Shown: positions 52,711 to 61,212 of the stretch, piece after piece
Position numbering within the stretch: position 1 is the stretch's first letter
How the letters are laid out: every line of letters begins with the position of its first letter
Assembly (NCBI GenBank): GCA_050951585.1
Contig: JBMNJI010000003.1
Coordinates: 1 to 64,000 of the forward strand
Direction of reading: 5' to 3'
Source of the DNA: UBA3937 sp050951585
GTDB taxonomy: Bacteria > Bacillota > Peptococcia > DRI-13 > DTU073
Length of the DNA stretch: 64,000 bases
The notes under the pieces: generated by a model
Databases searched by the model: none
Told to the model about the DNA's origin: nothing
The model's input: only the letters and a program-made list of their open reading frames with translations
Translations under genes and position numbers: made by a program

Positions 52711-53410
52711 GATAAAAGGGCTTAATGTGCATTATGGCGTCATACATGCGCTCAAAAATATCTCCCTAACGGTTAATCAAGGGGAAATCGTGACCCTGAT
52801 CGGCGCTAATGGTGCCGGCAAGACCAGCACGCTGCGGACCATATCCGGTTTGATTAAGCATACCGGCGGGGAGATCCTGCTGGAAGGGGAGGCAATTACC
52901 AATCTTTCGGCGCCGCAACGGGTTAAACTTGGCATTTCCCAAGTGCCCGAAGGGCGAAGAATCTTTCCGGAGATGACTGTTTTGGAGAACCTGGAACTGG
53001 GTGCATTTCTGAGAAAAGATACGAATAATATAAAGAAGGATCTGGAAAATATTTATGGGCGTTTTCCGATTTTAAACGACCGCAAAAGGCAAATGGCGGG
53101 CACCTTGTCGGGAGGGGAACAACAGATGCTGGCCATGGGCCGGGCGTTGATGTCCAGACCGCGGATTCTTTTACTGGATGAACCGTCCATGGGGCTGGCC
53201 CCGCTCCTGGTGCGGGAAATATTCGCGATTATTAAAGATATAAATGAAGCGGGAACAACAATCCTGCTTGTGGAGCAGAACGCCAGCATGGCTTTATCGA
53301 TAGCTGACCGCGCTTATGTACTGGAAACCGGTTCGATTGTTATGAACGGAACCGGAGCAGAGCTGGCGCAAAGCAAAGAAATTCAAAAAGCTTATTTAGG
53401 AGGCGAATAA
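52703..53410 (+). CDS. livF: Branched-chain amino-acid ABC ATPase LivF
   Basis: Second ATPase, 235 residues from ATG 52703 (after GGAGGAGG). Walker A GANGAGKTS, signature LSGGEQQMLAMGRAL, Walker B LLLDEPSMGL, and the LivF-typical ISQVPEGRRIFPEMTV. Overlaps livG by 8 nt; translation is probably coupled. Confidence 0.96.
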   Translation: MLEIKGLNVHYGVIHALKNISLTVNQGEIVTLIGANGAGKTSTLRTISGLIKHTGGEILLEGEAITNLSAPQRVKLGISQVPEGRRIFPEMTVLENLELGAFLRKDTNNIKKDLENIYGRFPILNDRKRQMAGTLSGGEQQMLAMGRALMSRPRILLLDEPSMGLAPLLVREIFAIIKDINEAGTTILLVEQNASMALSIADRAYVLETGSIVMNGTGAELAQSKEIQKAYLGGE

Positions 53411-53413
53411 GAG

Positions 53414-54058
53414 ATGTATGTTAAAAGGAAAATGACCGCAAATCCATACACTATTTCATTTGACGCACCTATTAATGAAGCAATTGAATTGATGCACGAG
53501 AAAGGGATTAAGAGGATTCCGGTAGTACAAGGTGAAAAAGTAGTCGGGATGCTTACTCATGTGGATATTCAAACTTTATCCTCACCGAAAGCGACCACTT
53601 TAAGTATTTTTGAGCTGAATTATCTGTTGTCAAAGGCGAAAGTATCTGATGCCATGACGAAAGAGGTCATCACCATTTCTCCGGATGCTTTATTGGAGGA
53701 AGCGGCGGTGCTGATGCGTGAAAACAGGATCAGTTCGCTGGTGGTTATGGAGAATAACAAGCTCGTAGGGATCATTACGGAAAGTGATATTTTTGATGCC
53801 TTTATTGATTTGCTCGGATTCCGGGATGCGGGTAGCCGGATTACGGTGGAGGCTGCGGATGTACCCGGTGCGGTAGCGACAATTGGCGGAATCTTTAGTT
53901 CCTTCGATGCCAATATTACGCATATTGCTGTGTATCGGGGCAATGCGGGCAAGAGCGATGTGGTGATTAGAACCAACGCCATCAATACTGATGCCATCGA
54001 GAAAAAGCTGGAGGAGCATGGCTATAAGATTGTCCATCTGATTAAGAGCGAGAAATAA
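53414..54058 (+). CDS. CBS-CBS-ACT domain protein (AcuB-like)
   Basis: Cytoplasmic sensor of 214 residues: CBS pair (about 5-60 and 76-130; MTANPYTISFDAPI and MTKEVITISPDALL) and a C-terminal ACT domain (about 139-210; ITVEAADVPGAVATIGGIFSS). CBS pairs bind adenosine nucleotides; ACT domains often bind amino acids. It begins 4 nt after livF, so it is likely co-transcribed and may regulate the transporter or the use of its substrate. Similar to AcuB of Bacillus; the acetoin role is not implied here. Confidence 0.88.
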   Translation: MYVKRKMTANPYTISFDAPINEAIELMHEKGIKRIPVVQGEKVVGMLTHVDIQTLSSPKATTLSIFELNYLLSKAKVSDAMTKEVITISPDALLEEAAVLMRENRISSLVVMENNKLVGIITESDIFDAFIDLLGFRDAGSRITVEAADVPGAVATIGGIFSSFDANITHIAVYRGNAGKSDVVIRTNAINTDAIEKKLEEHGYKIVHLIKSEK

Positions 54059-54153
54059 GCGCAAAATGAGCTGGGTAAGGAATAAACTTGCCTATTACAT
54101 GAAAAGGAATATAGGCGCATAGGCGCGGACAAGTTCGCTGATGGAGGATTACA

Positions 54154-55494
54154 ATGAGGAAAATCAAAAATTTACAGTATTTTGTGCTTTTGTTTGCCTT
54201 TTTACTGTTAAGTTTTTGCTTTCCCCGGATGGTTGCTCAGGCGGATGAAATAGTGGCAGCGACGGATGTTGAGAGCCATTGGGCGGCAAAACAAATTACT
54301 GCTTGGACAAGCAAAGGTTTAGTAGGATTATATCCTGACGGTACGTTTCAACCGGACAATCACCTGACAAGGGCTGAATTTATCGCTTTAGTAAACAGAG
54401 CCTTCGGTTACACCAAACAGGTGCCGTTATCTTTCTTCGATGTTTCGGAGACAGACTGGTATGCCGTAGAAATTGCCAAGGCCAAAGCCGTTGGCTATAT
54501 CAGTGGTTATCCTGACGGGACGGTCAGACCGAACAATCTGATTAGCCGTCAGGAAGCGGCCGGGATTCTGGATAGAATCCTGCGGCCGGTAAGTGAAGAA
54601 GCGGCCTTAATGCCGATGTATGCAGACGCAAGTACTTTTCCTGCCTGGAGCGCGGCTTCCATCAATGCGGTAGTTTGCGCCGGCTATATGACCGGTTATC
54701 CGGATAATACATTTCAACCGGCCAGGCTGCTCACCAGAGCGGAAGCAGTCGCTGTACTCGCTCGGGCCGTCGGTCTCCTTTACAATCAAGGGGGCATATA
54801 TGGTCAGGAGCCGGAAACGACAACTATTTCCGGCAATGTCACCATCAGCACAGGCGGCGTTACCTTGACCAATACCATCATCAATGGACATCTTTACCTG
54901 ACCGAAGGGATTGGGGACGGACAGGTTACGCTTAATAATGTTCAGGTTAAGGGGATGACCACGGTCAGCGGGGTCGGCGGAAACAGTATTCAGGTTGAGG
55001 ATTCTGTCCTGGGTGCGCTGTTGATTGATGGAGAGGAAGACAGTAAGGTTCGTCTGGTTGCCCGAGGGGGCACCAGGATTGAGACTGTGGGGGTTGTCTC
55101 CAGTAGCAGGCTGGAAGAAAAAGAAATAACGGACACCGGTATAGGTGAAGTAATCATTGCGATCCCGCAAGGGGCCCAAGTGGAGCTCGTTGGTGCTTTT
55201 GCGGAAGTCATCCTGGAATATTGCTCCGGACATATTAACCTTCTGGAAGGTAGTGTCGAGGTCCTTGCCATCGCTCCGGCCTCGAATGGGGCGAGTATTA
55301 ATCTGGCGGCGGGGACAACTGTTTATGACTTAATGGTATTTAGCGCAGCCTCGGTGACCGGTACTGGGGCCGTTCAAACCGCCTATATTAATGTTGATGG
55401 CTGCTCTCTGGAGCCTCATCCCGCAAATATCGAAATAGCAGAAGGGATCACCGCAGTTGTGGCTGGGGAAGAGCTTACCGGCAACACTCCCTAA
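54154..55494 (+). CDS. SLH-domain surface protein
   Basis: Secreted protein of 446 residues. A signal peptide ends near VAQA (about residue 29). Three SLH domains follow (about 38-90, 98-148, 155-208; PDGTFQPDNHLTRAEF, PDGTVRPNNLISRQEA, PDNTFQPARLLTRAEA). The remainder (about 215-446) is a beta-strand repeat region closely similar to residues 185-415 of the protein at 233, including HLYLTEGIG-DGQVTLNNV and AGTTVYDL. It ends after that region and lacks the cadherin/Big2 tail. Probably bound to secondary cell-wall polymer. Confidence 0.88.
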   Translation: MRKIKNLQYFVLLFAFLLLSFCFPRMVAQADEIVAATDVESHWAAKQITAWTSKGLVGLYPDGTFQPDNHLTRAEFIALVNRAFGYTKQVPLSFFDVSETDWYAVEIAKAKAVGYISGYPDGTVRPNNLISRQEAAGILDRILRPVSEEAALMPMYADASTFPAWSAASINAVVCAGYMTGYPDNTFQPARLLTRAEAVAVLARAVGLLYNQGGIYGQEPETTTISGNVTISTGGVTLTNTIINGHLYLTEGIGDGQVTLNNVQVKGMTTVSGVGGNSIQVEDSVLGALLIDGEEDSKVRLVARGGTRIETVGVVSSSRLEEKEITDTGIGEVIIAIPQGAQVELVGAFAEVILEYCSGHINLLEGSVEVLAIAPASNGASINLAAGTTVYDLMVFSAASVTGTGAVQTAYINVDGCSLEPHPANIEIAEGITAVVAGEELTGNTP

Positions 55495-55503
55495 AGAGGG
55501 CCG

Positions 55504-55530
55504 TTTACTGGTTTTTCAATGTAGTATAAT
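55504..55530 (+). promoter_or_regulatory. Possible promoter of the thioesterase gene
   Basis: A good -10 TATAAT (55525-55530); only a weak -35 (TTTACT, 15-nt spacer). Confidence 0.35.
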
Positions 55531-55565
55531 CGTGATAACAGATGCAACCAGGGAGGAATGCTCAC

Positions 55566-55988
55566 ATGAAAGTGAAAGAAATAGTTGTGCACAGGCTGGT
55601 CAAGAGTGAAGACTTAAATCATCATGGGACTTTGTATGCCGGGAGATGTGCCGAATGGTTTGTCGAAGCGGGCTTTATTGCCGCGGCTGATTTGATCAGC
55701 TCGTCCGAAAACCTTGTGTGCGCGAAGATACACGGGATGACCTTTAAAAGACCCGTTCACGGCGGTGATACGATCAAAATTGAGAGTAAAGTCATCTGGA
55801 CGGAACGGTCAAAGATAGTGCCCTATGTGAAGGTTTCCCTGAAAAATGGGGAATTTGTGGTGGATGGTTTTTTAACATTTGTGCATGTGGATGAAAAAGG
55901 GCATTCACTGCCCCATGGACTTAGCCAAATCGAACCGGAAACAGAAGAGGACAAGCGGATTTTCGCCTTAGCGCAGCAATTAACATAG
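55566..55988 (+). CDS. Hotdog-fold acyl-CoA thioesterase
   Basis: 140 residues; N-H-H-G-T-L-YAGR (about 18-27) and the central helix CAEWFVEAGFIAAADL are typical of the YciA/BFIT single-hotdog thioesterases, with the conserved FKRPVHGGDTI strand. Likely hydrolyses acyl-CoA in the cytoplasm; chain length is unknown. ATG 55566 is preferred, after GGGAGGAATG; the in-frame ATG 55542 lacks an RBS. Confidence 0.85.
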   Translation: MKVKEIVVHRLVKSEDLNHHGTLYAGRCAEWFVEAGFIAAADLISSSENLVCAKIHGMTFKRPVHGGDTIKIESKVIWTERSKIVPYVKVSLKNGEFVVDGFLTFVHVDEKGHSLPHGLSQIEPETEEDKRIFALAQQLT

Positions 55989-56050
55989 TGCTCGGAGCGA
56001 TGCTCAGAGGCACTGCTTGTTAAAAATATTGGAGACAGGGGAGAGCGGAT

Positions 56051-57361
56051 TCAGGCACTGGGAAACAGTCTGGCACAGTCGACGAATCCGCTGCCTTGGG
56101 TATTAGCGTCGGCGGTGCCTACTTTAGTGCAGCATTGGCCGATTTTTTCTTTTATTTCCCGGGGTGTGAGCGCGGGATTCGCTTCAAGAAGCTGAGCAAT
56201 TACCCCTGCGCAAATGGGCGTAGCCATAGAGGTGCCGGAAAAGCTTAGATACCAGTCATCAACAGTTTTCCCCCCCGGCGATTTATCAAGATAGGAACCC
56301 TTGGCGCGGGTTGAGATAATATTACTGCCGGGGAAAAGAAAGTCCGGCTTGGTTAGCCCATCAATGGTCGGCCCTCTGCTGGAATAATCAGCTACCGCAT
56401 CATCGGCATTGCCGATGGTGTTTTTTTCATCAAAGGCTCCGACGGTAATATAGGCGGGATGAATACCGGGAGAATTGATCGTTTTTGTTTCCGGACCGTC
56501 ATTTCCCGCCGCGGTGCAGACGACTAGCCCGTTTTCCCAGGCTTTTTCGAGGGCCTGGCAGAGGGGGTCTTCCCGGTAGGAGACCGTCGCTTTGTAGCCC
56601 AGGGAAAGAGTGATGACTTTGATTTGATATTTTTGCCGGTTAGCGAGCACCCATTCAATCCCTTTGATGGTGGCGGAGGCTTTCCCGATGCCTAATTTAT
56701 TCATTGTTTTAACGGCAACAATTCCGGCTTCATAAGCCGGACCACGGTATTTTCCGGCAGAGGCATAGCCGTTGCCCGCGGCCGCCCCGGCGCAGTGGGT
56801 ACCGTGACCGTTATCGTCGTAGGGCTTTTTCTTGTTCTTAACGTAGTCCTGAAAGGCCAGCAGGCGGTTGCGCGGCTGCAGAAAATCGGGGTGAGGATAG
56901 ATTCCCGTATCGAGCACGGCGATTGTTACTCCTTCGCCCGTATATGTTTTTCCCCAGAGAGAATTGGCATGAATAGCCGGCACGGCCACGTCCAGCAGAA
57001 TGCGGGTTTCCCGGTCCAGAAAAATTTTGGCGACAAGAGAATTTCCTGTTATTTTTCTGATGGCGTTGAGGGAGAGAGAGGCGGAGAAGCTGTGGATAAG
57101 CTCTAAATTGTCAATAGCTTTGGTATATTGGGAAATTTCCGCCCGCAGTTCTTGGACCGCCTCCCGGTCACGCACCGGAGTCAACTGGATAATCACCGGA
57201 TAGCGTTGAAACTTTGTTTGCAGGCGGTGATAGAGCCGTTGTAAAAAGCAGGGGAGCTTAGAGACGGTTCTGTAGCGGTTGAGTAGTTTGGTCCGAAGTT
57301 CCGGGTCAAGCTTCGCGGAGGAGGAACGCAACCAGTTTAATTCCCGGATATCCATATTCAT
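56051..57361 (-). CDS. Subtilisin-like serine protease (S8)
   Basis: 436 residues with intact triad: Asp in VAVLDTGIYPHPDF, His in DNGHGTHCAGAAAG, Ser in SFSGTSMATPICAGV. An N-terminal propeptide-like domain (about 1-125) precedes the catalytic domain. No signal peptide is evident, so it may be intracellular or spore-related like AprX of Bacillus. AAAGGATGGG precedes ATG 57361. It is divergent from the DUF3048 gene. Confidence 0.92.
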   Translation of the reverse strand: MNMDIRELNWLRSSSAKLDPELRTKLLNRYRTVSKLPCFLQRLYHRLQTKFQRYPVIIQLTPVRDREAVQELRAEISQYTKAIDNLELIHSFSASLSLNAIRKITGNSLVAKIFLDRETRILLDVAVPAIHANSLWGKTYTGEGVTIAVLDTGIYPHPDFLQPRNRLLAFQDYVKNKKKPYDDNGHGTHCAGAAAGNGYASAGKYRGPAYEAGIVAVKTMNKLGIGKASATIKGIEWVLANRQKYQIKVITLSLGYKATVSYREDPLCQALEKAWENGLVVCTAAGNDGPETKTINSPGIHPAYITVGAFDEKNTIGNADDAVADYSSRGPTIDGLTKPDFLFPGSNIISTRAKGSYLDKSPGGKTVDDWYLSFSGTSMATPICAGVIAQLLEANPALTPREIKEKIGQCCTKVGTADANTQGSGFVDCARLFPSA

Positions 57362-57566
57362 CCCATCCTTTTGGCAATATATCTTTTTGAAGCGCTATCT
57401 GAACGTTGTAGCTTTTTTGCACATATTGCCAAGTATCGGTATTGTTACATTGTACGAAAAAAGCGTGAAAAAGGTTCGGATGAAAAAGCAGGAAAAATAC
57501 CGTAGATGTATAATCTTACTATTAGAGGGTTTAGAGGGTTCTTGCCCGGGGAAGGGAGGAAAAGAG

Positions 57567-58649
57567 ATGCGAAACGGGAGGATAATCTGGCTGGTCTTGA
57601 TCTTTGTATTTATTGGCATCGGGGTATTTCTTTGGTTCAGGAACGCCACGGATACAGGGGGGGAAGGCTTACCAAACGGTACTGAGGTTACCGAGGGGGT
57701 AGGGCTTAATGACGGCAACGGCGGGGATAGCGCAGCCGGAAAGAACGGAGATACAGATAGTGCTGGGGGGCAAGGGGAGCAGATCGTCAGTAAACCGGCC
57801 GAACCGGAGTTACCCGGAGCTTTGTTAGTGATGTGTGATAATATGCGTAATGCGCGTCCGCAGAGTGGGCTTGACAAGGCTGACGTCGTTTATGAGATTA
57901 TCGCGGAGAGCGGCATTACCAGATTTATGGCCCTTTTTTATCGGCAAAAGGTGGATGAGATCGGACCGATTCGCAGTGCCCGCAGTTATTTCGTCAAGCT
58001 GGCGCACGGGTATAATGCACCGCTCGCCCATGCCGGCGGAAGCGCGGAAGCTTTGAATCTGATTGCCACAATTAAGGCGAAGGATTTGGACGAGATTTAT
58101 AATTCCGGCGGTTACTTCTGGCGTGATAAGAGCAGAAAGATGCCGCACAATTTATACAGCAGTACGGATAAGTTGTTAGCGGGGGCGAAGAATCGAGGTT
58201 ATAAGATGGTTCCTCCCGAGTTGTCTCCTGTTGGGACAGCCTGGGACGGCGAAGCGTTTACGGATGCTGTGACCCTGGATTACTCGACCGGCAGCTATAC
58301 ATATAAGGTCACCTGGGAATATGAGCAAAGCAAAAACTGTTATGCGAGGATGATCAACGGCAAGCCCCATCTGATGAAAGACGGTGCGGCGATCGAAGCT
58401 GATAATGTCATTATTCTCGTGATCAAAACAACCACACGCGTGGAGGGCGGAGTACCACTTTCTGACGTGCAGATTGTGGGCTCGGGGGAAGCATGTTACT
58501 TTCTAAATGGGCAAAAAATGACCGGCTCCTGGGAAAAGCAGGCTGCCTCCGCGCCGATCCGCTTTTTTGATGAGAAGGGCAACTTTATGAAATTAAAAGA
58601 AGGTAATACCTGGATACAGGTAATACCTTCGTGGCGCAGCCTTACATAA
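57567..58649 (+). CDS. DUF3048 (YerB-like) membrane-anchored protein
   Basis: 360 residues from ATG 57567 (after GGAGGAAAAG). An N-terminal hydrophobic segment (about 6-23) is followed by a Gly/Asn/Asp-rich linker, then the two DUF3048 parts: ARPQSGLDKADVVYEI, GPIRSARSYFV and the C-terminal WEYEQSKNCYARMINGKPH. Likely extracytoplasmic and membrane-tethered; the activity is not known. The 5' extension of the open frame lacks an RBS. Confidence 0.9.
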   Translation: MRNGRIIWLVLIFVFIGIGVFLWFRNATDTGGEGLPNGTEVTEGVGLNDGNGGDSAAGKNGDTDSAGGQGEQIVSKPAEPELPGALLVMCDNMRNARPQSGLDKADVVYEIIAESGITRFMALFYRQKVDEIGPIRSARSYFVKLAHGYNAPLAHAGGSAEALNLIATIKAKDLDEIYNSGGYFWRDKSRKMPHNLYSSTDKLLAGAKNRGYKMVPPELSPVGTAWDGEAFTDAVTLDYSTGSYTYKVTWEYEQSKNCYARMINGKPHLMKDGAAIEADNVIILVIKTTTRVEGGVPLSDVQIVGSGEACYFLNGQKMTGSWEKQAASAPIRFFDEKGNFMKLKEGNTWIQVIPSWRSLT

Positions 58650-58673
58650 TACCTATGCGGAATCTCTGTGGGA

Positions 58674-58700
58674 ATAGTTAATATAGTTAATATAGTTAAT
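58674..58700 (+). repeat. Three perfect 9-bp repeats ATAGTTAAT
   Basis: Copies at 58674, 58683 and 58692, just before the terminator of the DUF3048 gene. Confidence 0.85.
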
Positions 58701-58711
58701 TATGAAAAGAA

Positions 58712-58743
58712 AAAACCTGCCTTTCTCGTAGAAGGCAGGTTTT
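58712..58743. terminator. Terminator after the DUF3048 gene
   Basis: A 12-bp stem AAAACCTGCCTT (58712-58723) with AAGGCAGGTTTT (58732-58743) and an 8-nt loop, A-run and T-run ends. Confidence 0.85.
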
Positions 58744-58879
58744 AAAATAATATTGTGAAAGAGGGGGTATAGTTTATCCGCATAACCTACAACTTATTTT
58801 ATCATAGTAAAGTTGTCAAAACAAGGAATAAGTTACCTGTAAAATATAAAACTTAAATAATAATTTTATGATGAGCAGG

Positions 58880-58908
58880 GACAATGTGCATAAGCCGTGC
58901 ATAAACTA
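58880..58908 (+). promoter_or_regulatory. Candidate sporulation promoter of cotJABC
   Basis: GACA (58880-58883), 16-nt spacer and CATAAACTA (58900-58908) fit a mother-cell (sigma-E or sigma-K) promoter, about 28 nt before the start codon region. Confidence 0.4.
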
Positions 58909-58935
58909 CAATATGATTTGTAGAAGGAGGGAATC

Positions 58936-59625
58936 GTGTTGAAAAATTATACTTTTAAAGTATTTCCTGCTCAAGCCAAAGCTGAGCCGGAGAATAAAGA
59001 AAAGATAGAACATATAGAAAAGGCTGAAGATGTAGTGGCCGCACCGCCGGCGATGTCCTGTCCCCCCACTGTTCCTTGTCCCCCGTTGGAACCAGGGCAA
59101 ATGGAGCCAATGTGTCCGATGACACCTTGCCCGCCGATGACACCTTGCCCCCCGTTGGCACCTTGCCCCCCGTTGGCACCGGGGACATCTCCCAATGCAC
59201 CGGTGGAGACAGGACCACAACCTTATGGTCCGATCGGGCCGGGAGCCTCACCATTTGGCTGGATGGAGCCGGGATCACCATGTCCATCGCCGGGACCGCA
59301 ACCTTTTTGCCCGCCGATGGGGCCGGGAGCTGCCCCGTTTGGGCCGATGGCGCCCGGAATGCCTTTTGGGGCCTATGGACCCGGTCAGCACGAGACGGGC
59401 TGTCCGCAGTGTCCCGCTGCTCCTCCCTTTACCTGTCCTTATTTCCGGCTGGCCCACGGCTATGTGCCCTGGCAGCTTTTTAATGTGACTTTTTCTCCGG
59501 CCGAGGGACATAGCAAAGGGACCATCTTTCCGGAATTATATATGCCTCAAGGGCAATACGGGCCCTGTGAAGGACCGAAACCGTGCAGATTAGCTTTTGG
59601 AGGGGGTGTTCCTTGTGGAGACTAA
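58936..59625 (+). CDS. cotJA: Spore coat protein CotJA with Pro/Cys-rich extension
   Basis: 229 residues; usual CotJA is about 80. Only the C-terminal part (about 168-215: FRLAHGYVPWQLFNVTFSPAEG then KGTIFPELYMPQG) is CotJA. Residues about 38-165 are a low-complexity region of CPP, PCPPLAP and PGxxPFGP repeats with over a dozen cysteines. GTG 58936 or TTG 58939 follow GGAGG. The 3' end overlaps cotJB. Likely an inner coat component made in the mother cell; the extension could cross-link through disulfides. Confidence 0.85.
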   Translation: MLKNYTFKVFPAQAKAEPENKEKIEHIEKAEDVVAAPPAMSCPPTVPCPPLEPGQMEPMCPMTPCPPMTPCPPLAPCPPLAPGTSPNAPVETGPQPYGPIGPGASPFGWMEPGSPCPSPGPQPFCPPMGPGAAPFGPMAPGMPFGAYGPGQHETGCPQCPAAPPFTCPYFRLAHGYVPWQLFNVTFSPAEGHSKGTIFPELYMPQGQYGPCEGPKPCRLAFGGGVPCGD

Positions 59626-59878
59626 TGGAGCATGTGATCCTTTACTGCAAAGGATCATGCACATTTCCTTCGCGGCTCTGGAATTGAATTTATTTCTGGA
59701 TACTCATCCTGAAGATACAAGGGCGTTAGAACAATACAATCGCCTACATCAGGAACTGGCTGAACTGAAAAAGCAATACGAGCAACAACGGGGCGAACCC
59801 TTACTCAATTTTGGTTATGGTATGAATACCGGCAAAACCTGGCGCTGGGCGGAAACCCCCTGGCCATGGGATATGTAG
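59615..59878 (+). CDS. cotJB: Spore coat protein CotJB
   Basis: 87 residues; RIMHISFAALELNLFLDTHPED and YNRLHQELAELKKQYE are family features, ending with the typical WRWAETPWPWDM. GTG 59615 is chosen, about 8 nt after GGAGGGGG; GTG 59606 is possible. Overlaps cotJA by 11 nt. Confidence 0.92.
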   Translation: METNGACDPLLQRIMHISFAALELNLFLDTHPEDTRALEQYNRLHQELAELKKQYEQQRGEPLLNFGYGMNTGKTWRWAETPWPWDM

Positions 59879-59896
59879 AAAGGGGGATGAGAATAA

Positions 59897-60469
59897 ATGT
59901 GGGTATATGAGAAGAAACTTCAATATCCGGTTAATGTGTCCGGGAAAAATGTGCACCTCGCCAAATGGATTATTACGCAATATGGCGGTCCGGACGGGGA
60001 GTTAGCAGCCTCTTTGCGTTATTTAAACCAGCGCTATTCTATGCCGACCGAAAGGGCTAAGGCTACTTTGAATGATATCGGGACAGAGGAACTGGCCCAT
60101 CTGGAGATAGTGGGCACCATTGTGTATAAATTAACGAAAGACGCTTCCGTGGAAGAGTTAAAAGCGGCCGGGCTGGGCGGGCATTACGCCGATCACGACA
60201 GAGCTCTTTATTATGTGGATGCCACCGGCAATCCCTGGACTGCCGCATACATTCAGGCCAAAGGCGATCCGATTGCCGATCTTCATGAAAATATGGCGGC
60301 AGAACAAAAAGCACGAGCCACATATAACTGGCTCATTAATCTGTCTGACGACCCGCAGGTAACGGATGTCCTGCGTTTCCTCAGAGAGAGGGAAGTAGTG
60401 CATTATCAGCGTTTTGGGGAGTTGCTTAATTATGTTCAGGAATTTATGCTGGAAAAGAAGTGTTATTAA
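59897..60469 (+). CDS. cotJC: Spore coat protein CotJC (manganese catalase family)
   Basis: 190 residues; ferritin-like bundle with manganese ligands in GELAASLRYLNQRY, GTEELAHLEIVG and NMAAEQKARATYNWL. CotJC-type proteins sit in the spore coat and may act as a manganese catalase. RBS AGGGGGATGAG lies before the ATG. Last gene of cotJABC. Confidence 0.95.
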   Translation: MWVYEKKLQYPVNVSGKNVHLAKWIITQYGGPDGELAASLRYLNQRYSMPTERAKATLNDIGTEELAHLEIVGTIVYKLTKDASVEELKAAGLGGHYADHDRALYYVDATGNPWTAAYIQAKGDPIADLHENMAAEQKARATYNWLINLSDDPQVTDVLRFLREREVVHYQRFGELLNYVQEFMLEKKCY

Positions 60470-60480
60470 AAAGAATACTA

Positions 60481-60993
60481 CTAGTGACGAATTAGTTTTT
60501 TCAGGGTAAGGATTAGGGGGAGGGCAAGCAGCCCTCCTCCTGCTGCCTGGGTGATATTGGGAATCATGCTTAGGAAAGCGGTGGGGAAGCCGTACAAGAA
60601 TGTTTCATAGCCCAGATAACCGCCGACCATGACGCTGCCGCCTAAGACAATCCCAACGATACTGCCCAGAACGGTCATCGGCAGTGCCGTCTTTTTTTTC
60701 GTCAAGGCATAATAACAAAAGCCGGTTATTAGTGCATCAATTCCTTTAATCAGAAAAGTAACCGGCGCATAAATAGCATATCCGGAAACAAGATCAGCCA
60801 GTGCCGAGCCTATTGCGGCCGCAAAGCTACCCATGATTGGCCCTAAGATAATGCCGCATAGATAGACAAGGCTGTCTCCGAGATGAATATATCCTTTCGC
60901 GGGCGTAGGAATTTGAATAATCAGAGTTCCTACCATCACTAACGCTGCCATAAATCCGGCCGTGGCCAGTTGCTTTGTACCGATGGTTCTCAT
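60481..60993 (-). CDS. ECF transporter S component
   Basis: Integral membrane substrate-binding subunit, 170 residues, about six helices, of the energy-coupling-factor vitamin transporters. QIPTPAKGYIHLGDSLVYLCGIILGP (in part, about 27-52) is the conserved loop of the HmpT/COG4720-like group. The vitamin is not identifiable and no riboswitch was recognised in the 90 nt upstream. The A, A' and T modules are not in the window. RBS AAAGGAG. Confidence 0.87.
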   Translation of the reverse strand: MRTIGTKQLATAGFMAALVMVGTLIIQIPTPAKGYIHLGDSLVYLCGIILGPIMGSFAAAIGSALADLVSGYAIYAPVTFLIKGIDALITGFCYYALTKKKTALPMTVLGSIVGIVLGGSVMVGGYLGYETFLYGFPTAFLSMIPNITQAAGGGLLALPLILTLKKLIRH

Positions 60994-61083
60994 CTTTTAT
61001 CTCCTTTTAGCCATAAAAAAAGCGCATAATCTGTAGAGACAAATGCTTAATTAATATAATAATTATGATATATAATAAGGATA

Positions 61084-61112
61084 TTGACAAGAAAATTTTT
61101 AGATTGTAGGAT
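61084..61112 (+). promoter_or_regulatory. Promoter of trkA-trkH
   Basis: TTGACA (61084-61089), 17-nt spacer, TAGGAT (61107-61112); leaves a 5' untranslated region of about 95 nt. Confidence 0.65.
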
Positions 61113-61212
61113 ATTTATACAATTTGTGTATTACGGTTATGATGGTCCGAAAGTGCTATCGCAATTAAACATCTGTCAAGATACAGCAAAGATAAGAGGG
61201 AGAACATTTAAA

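Noticed and set aside
58600..58632. Two palindromic AGGTAATACCT copies at the end of the DUF3048 gene
   Set aside because: They are inside the coding sequence, short, and no function can be supported; a true terminator lies 80 nt downstream.
60994..61080. Possible riboswitch before the ECF S-component gene (minus strand)
   Set aside because: No preQ1, THF, TPP or FMN consensus could be recognised in the 90 nt available.
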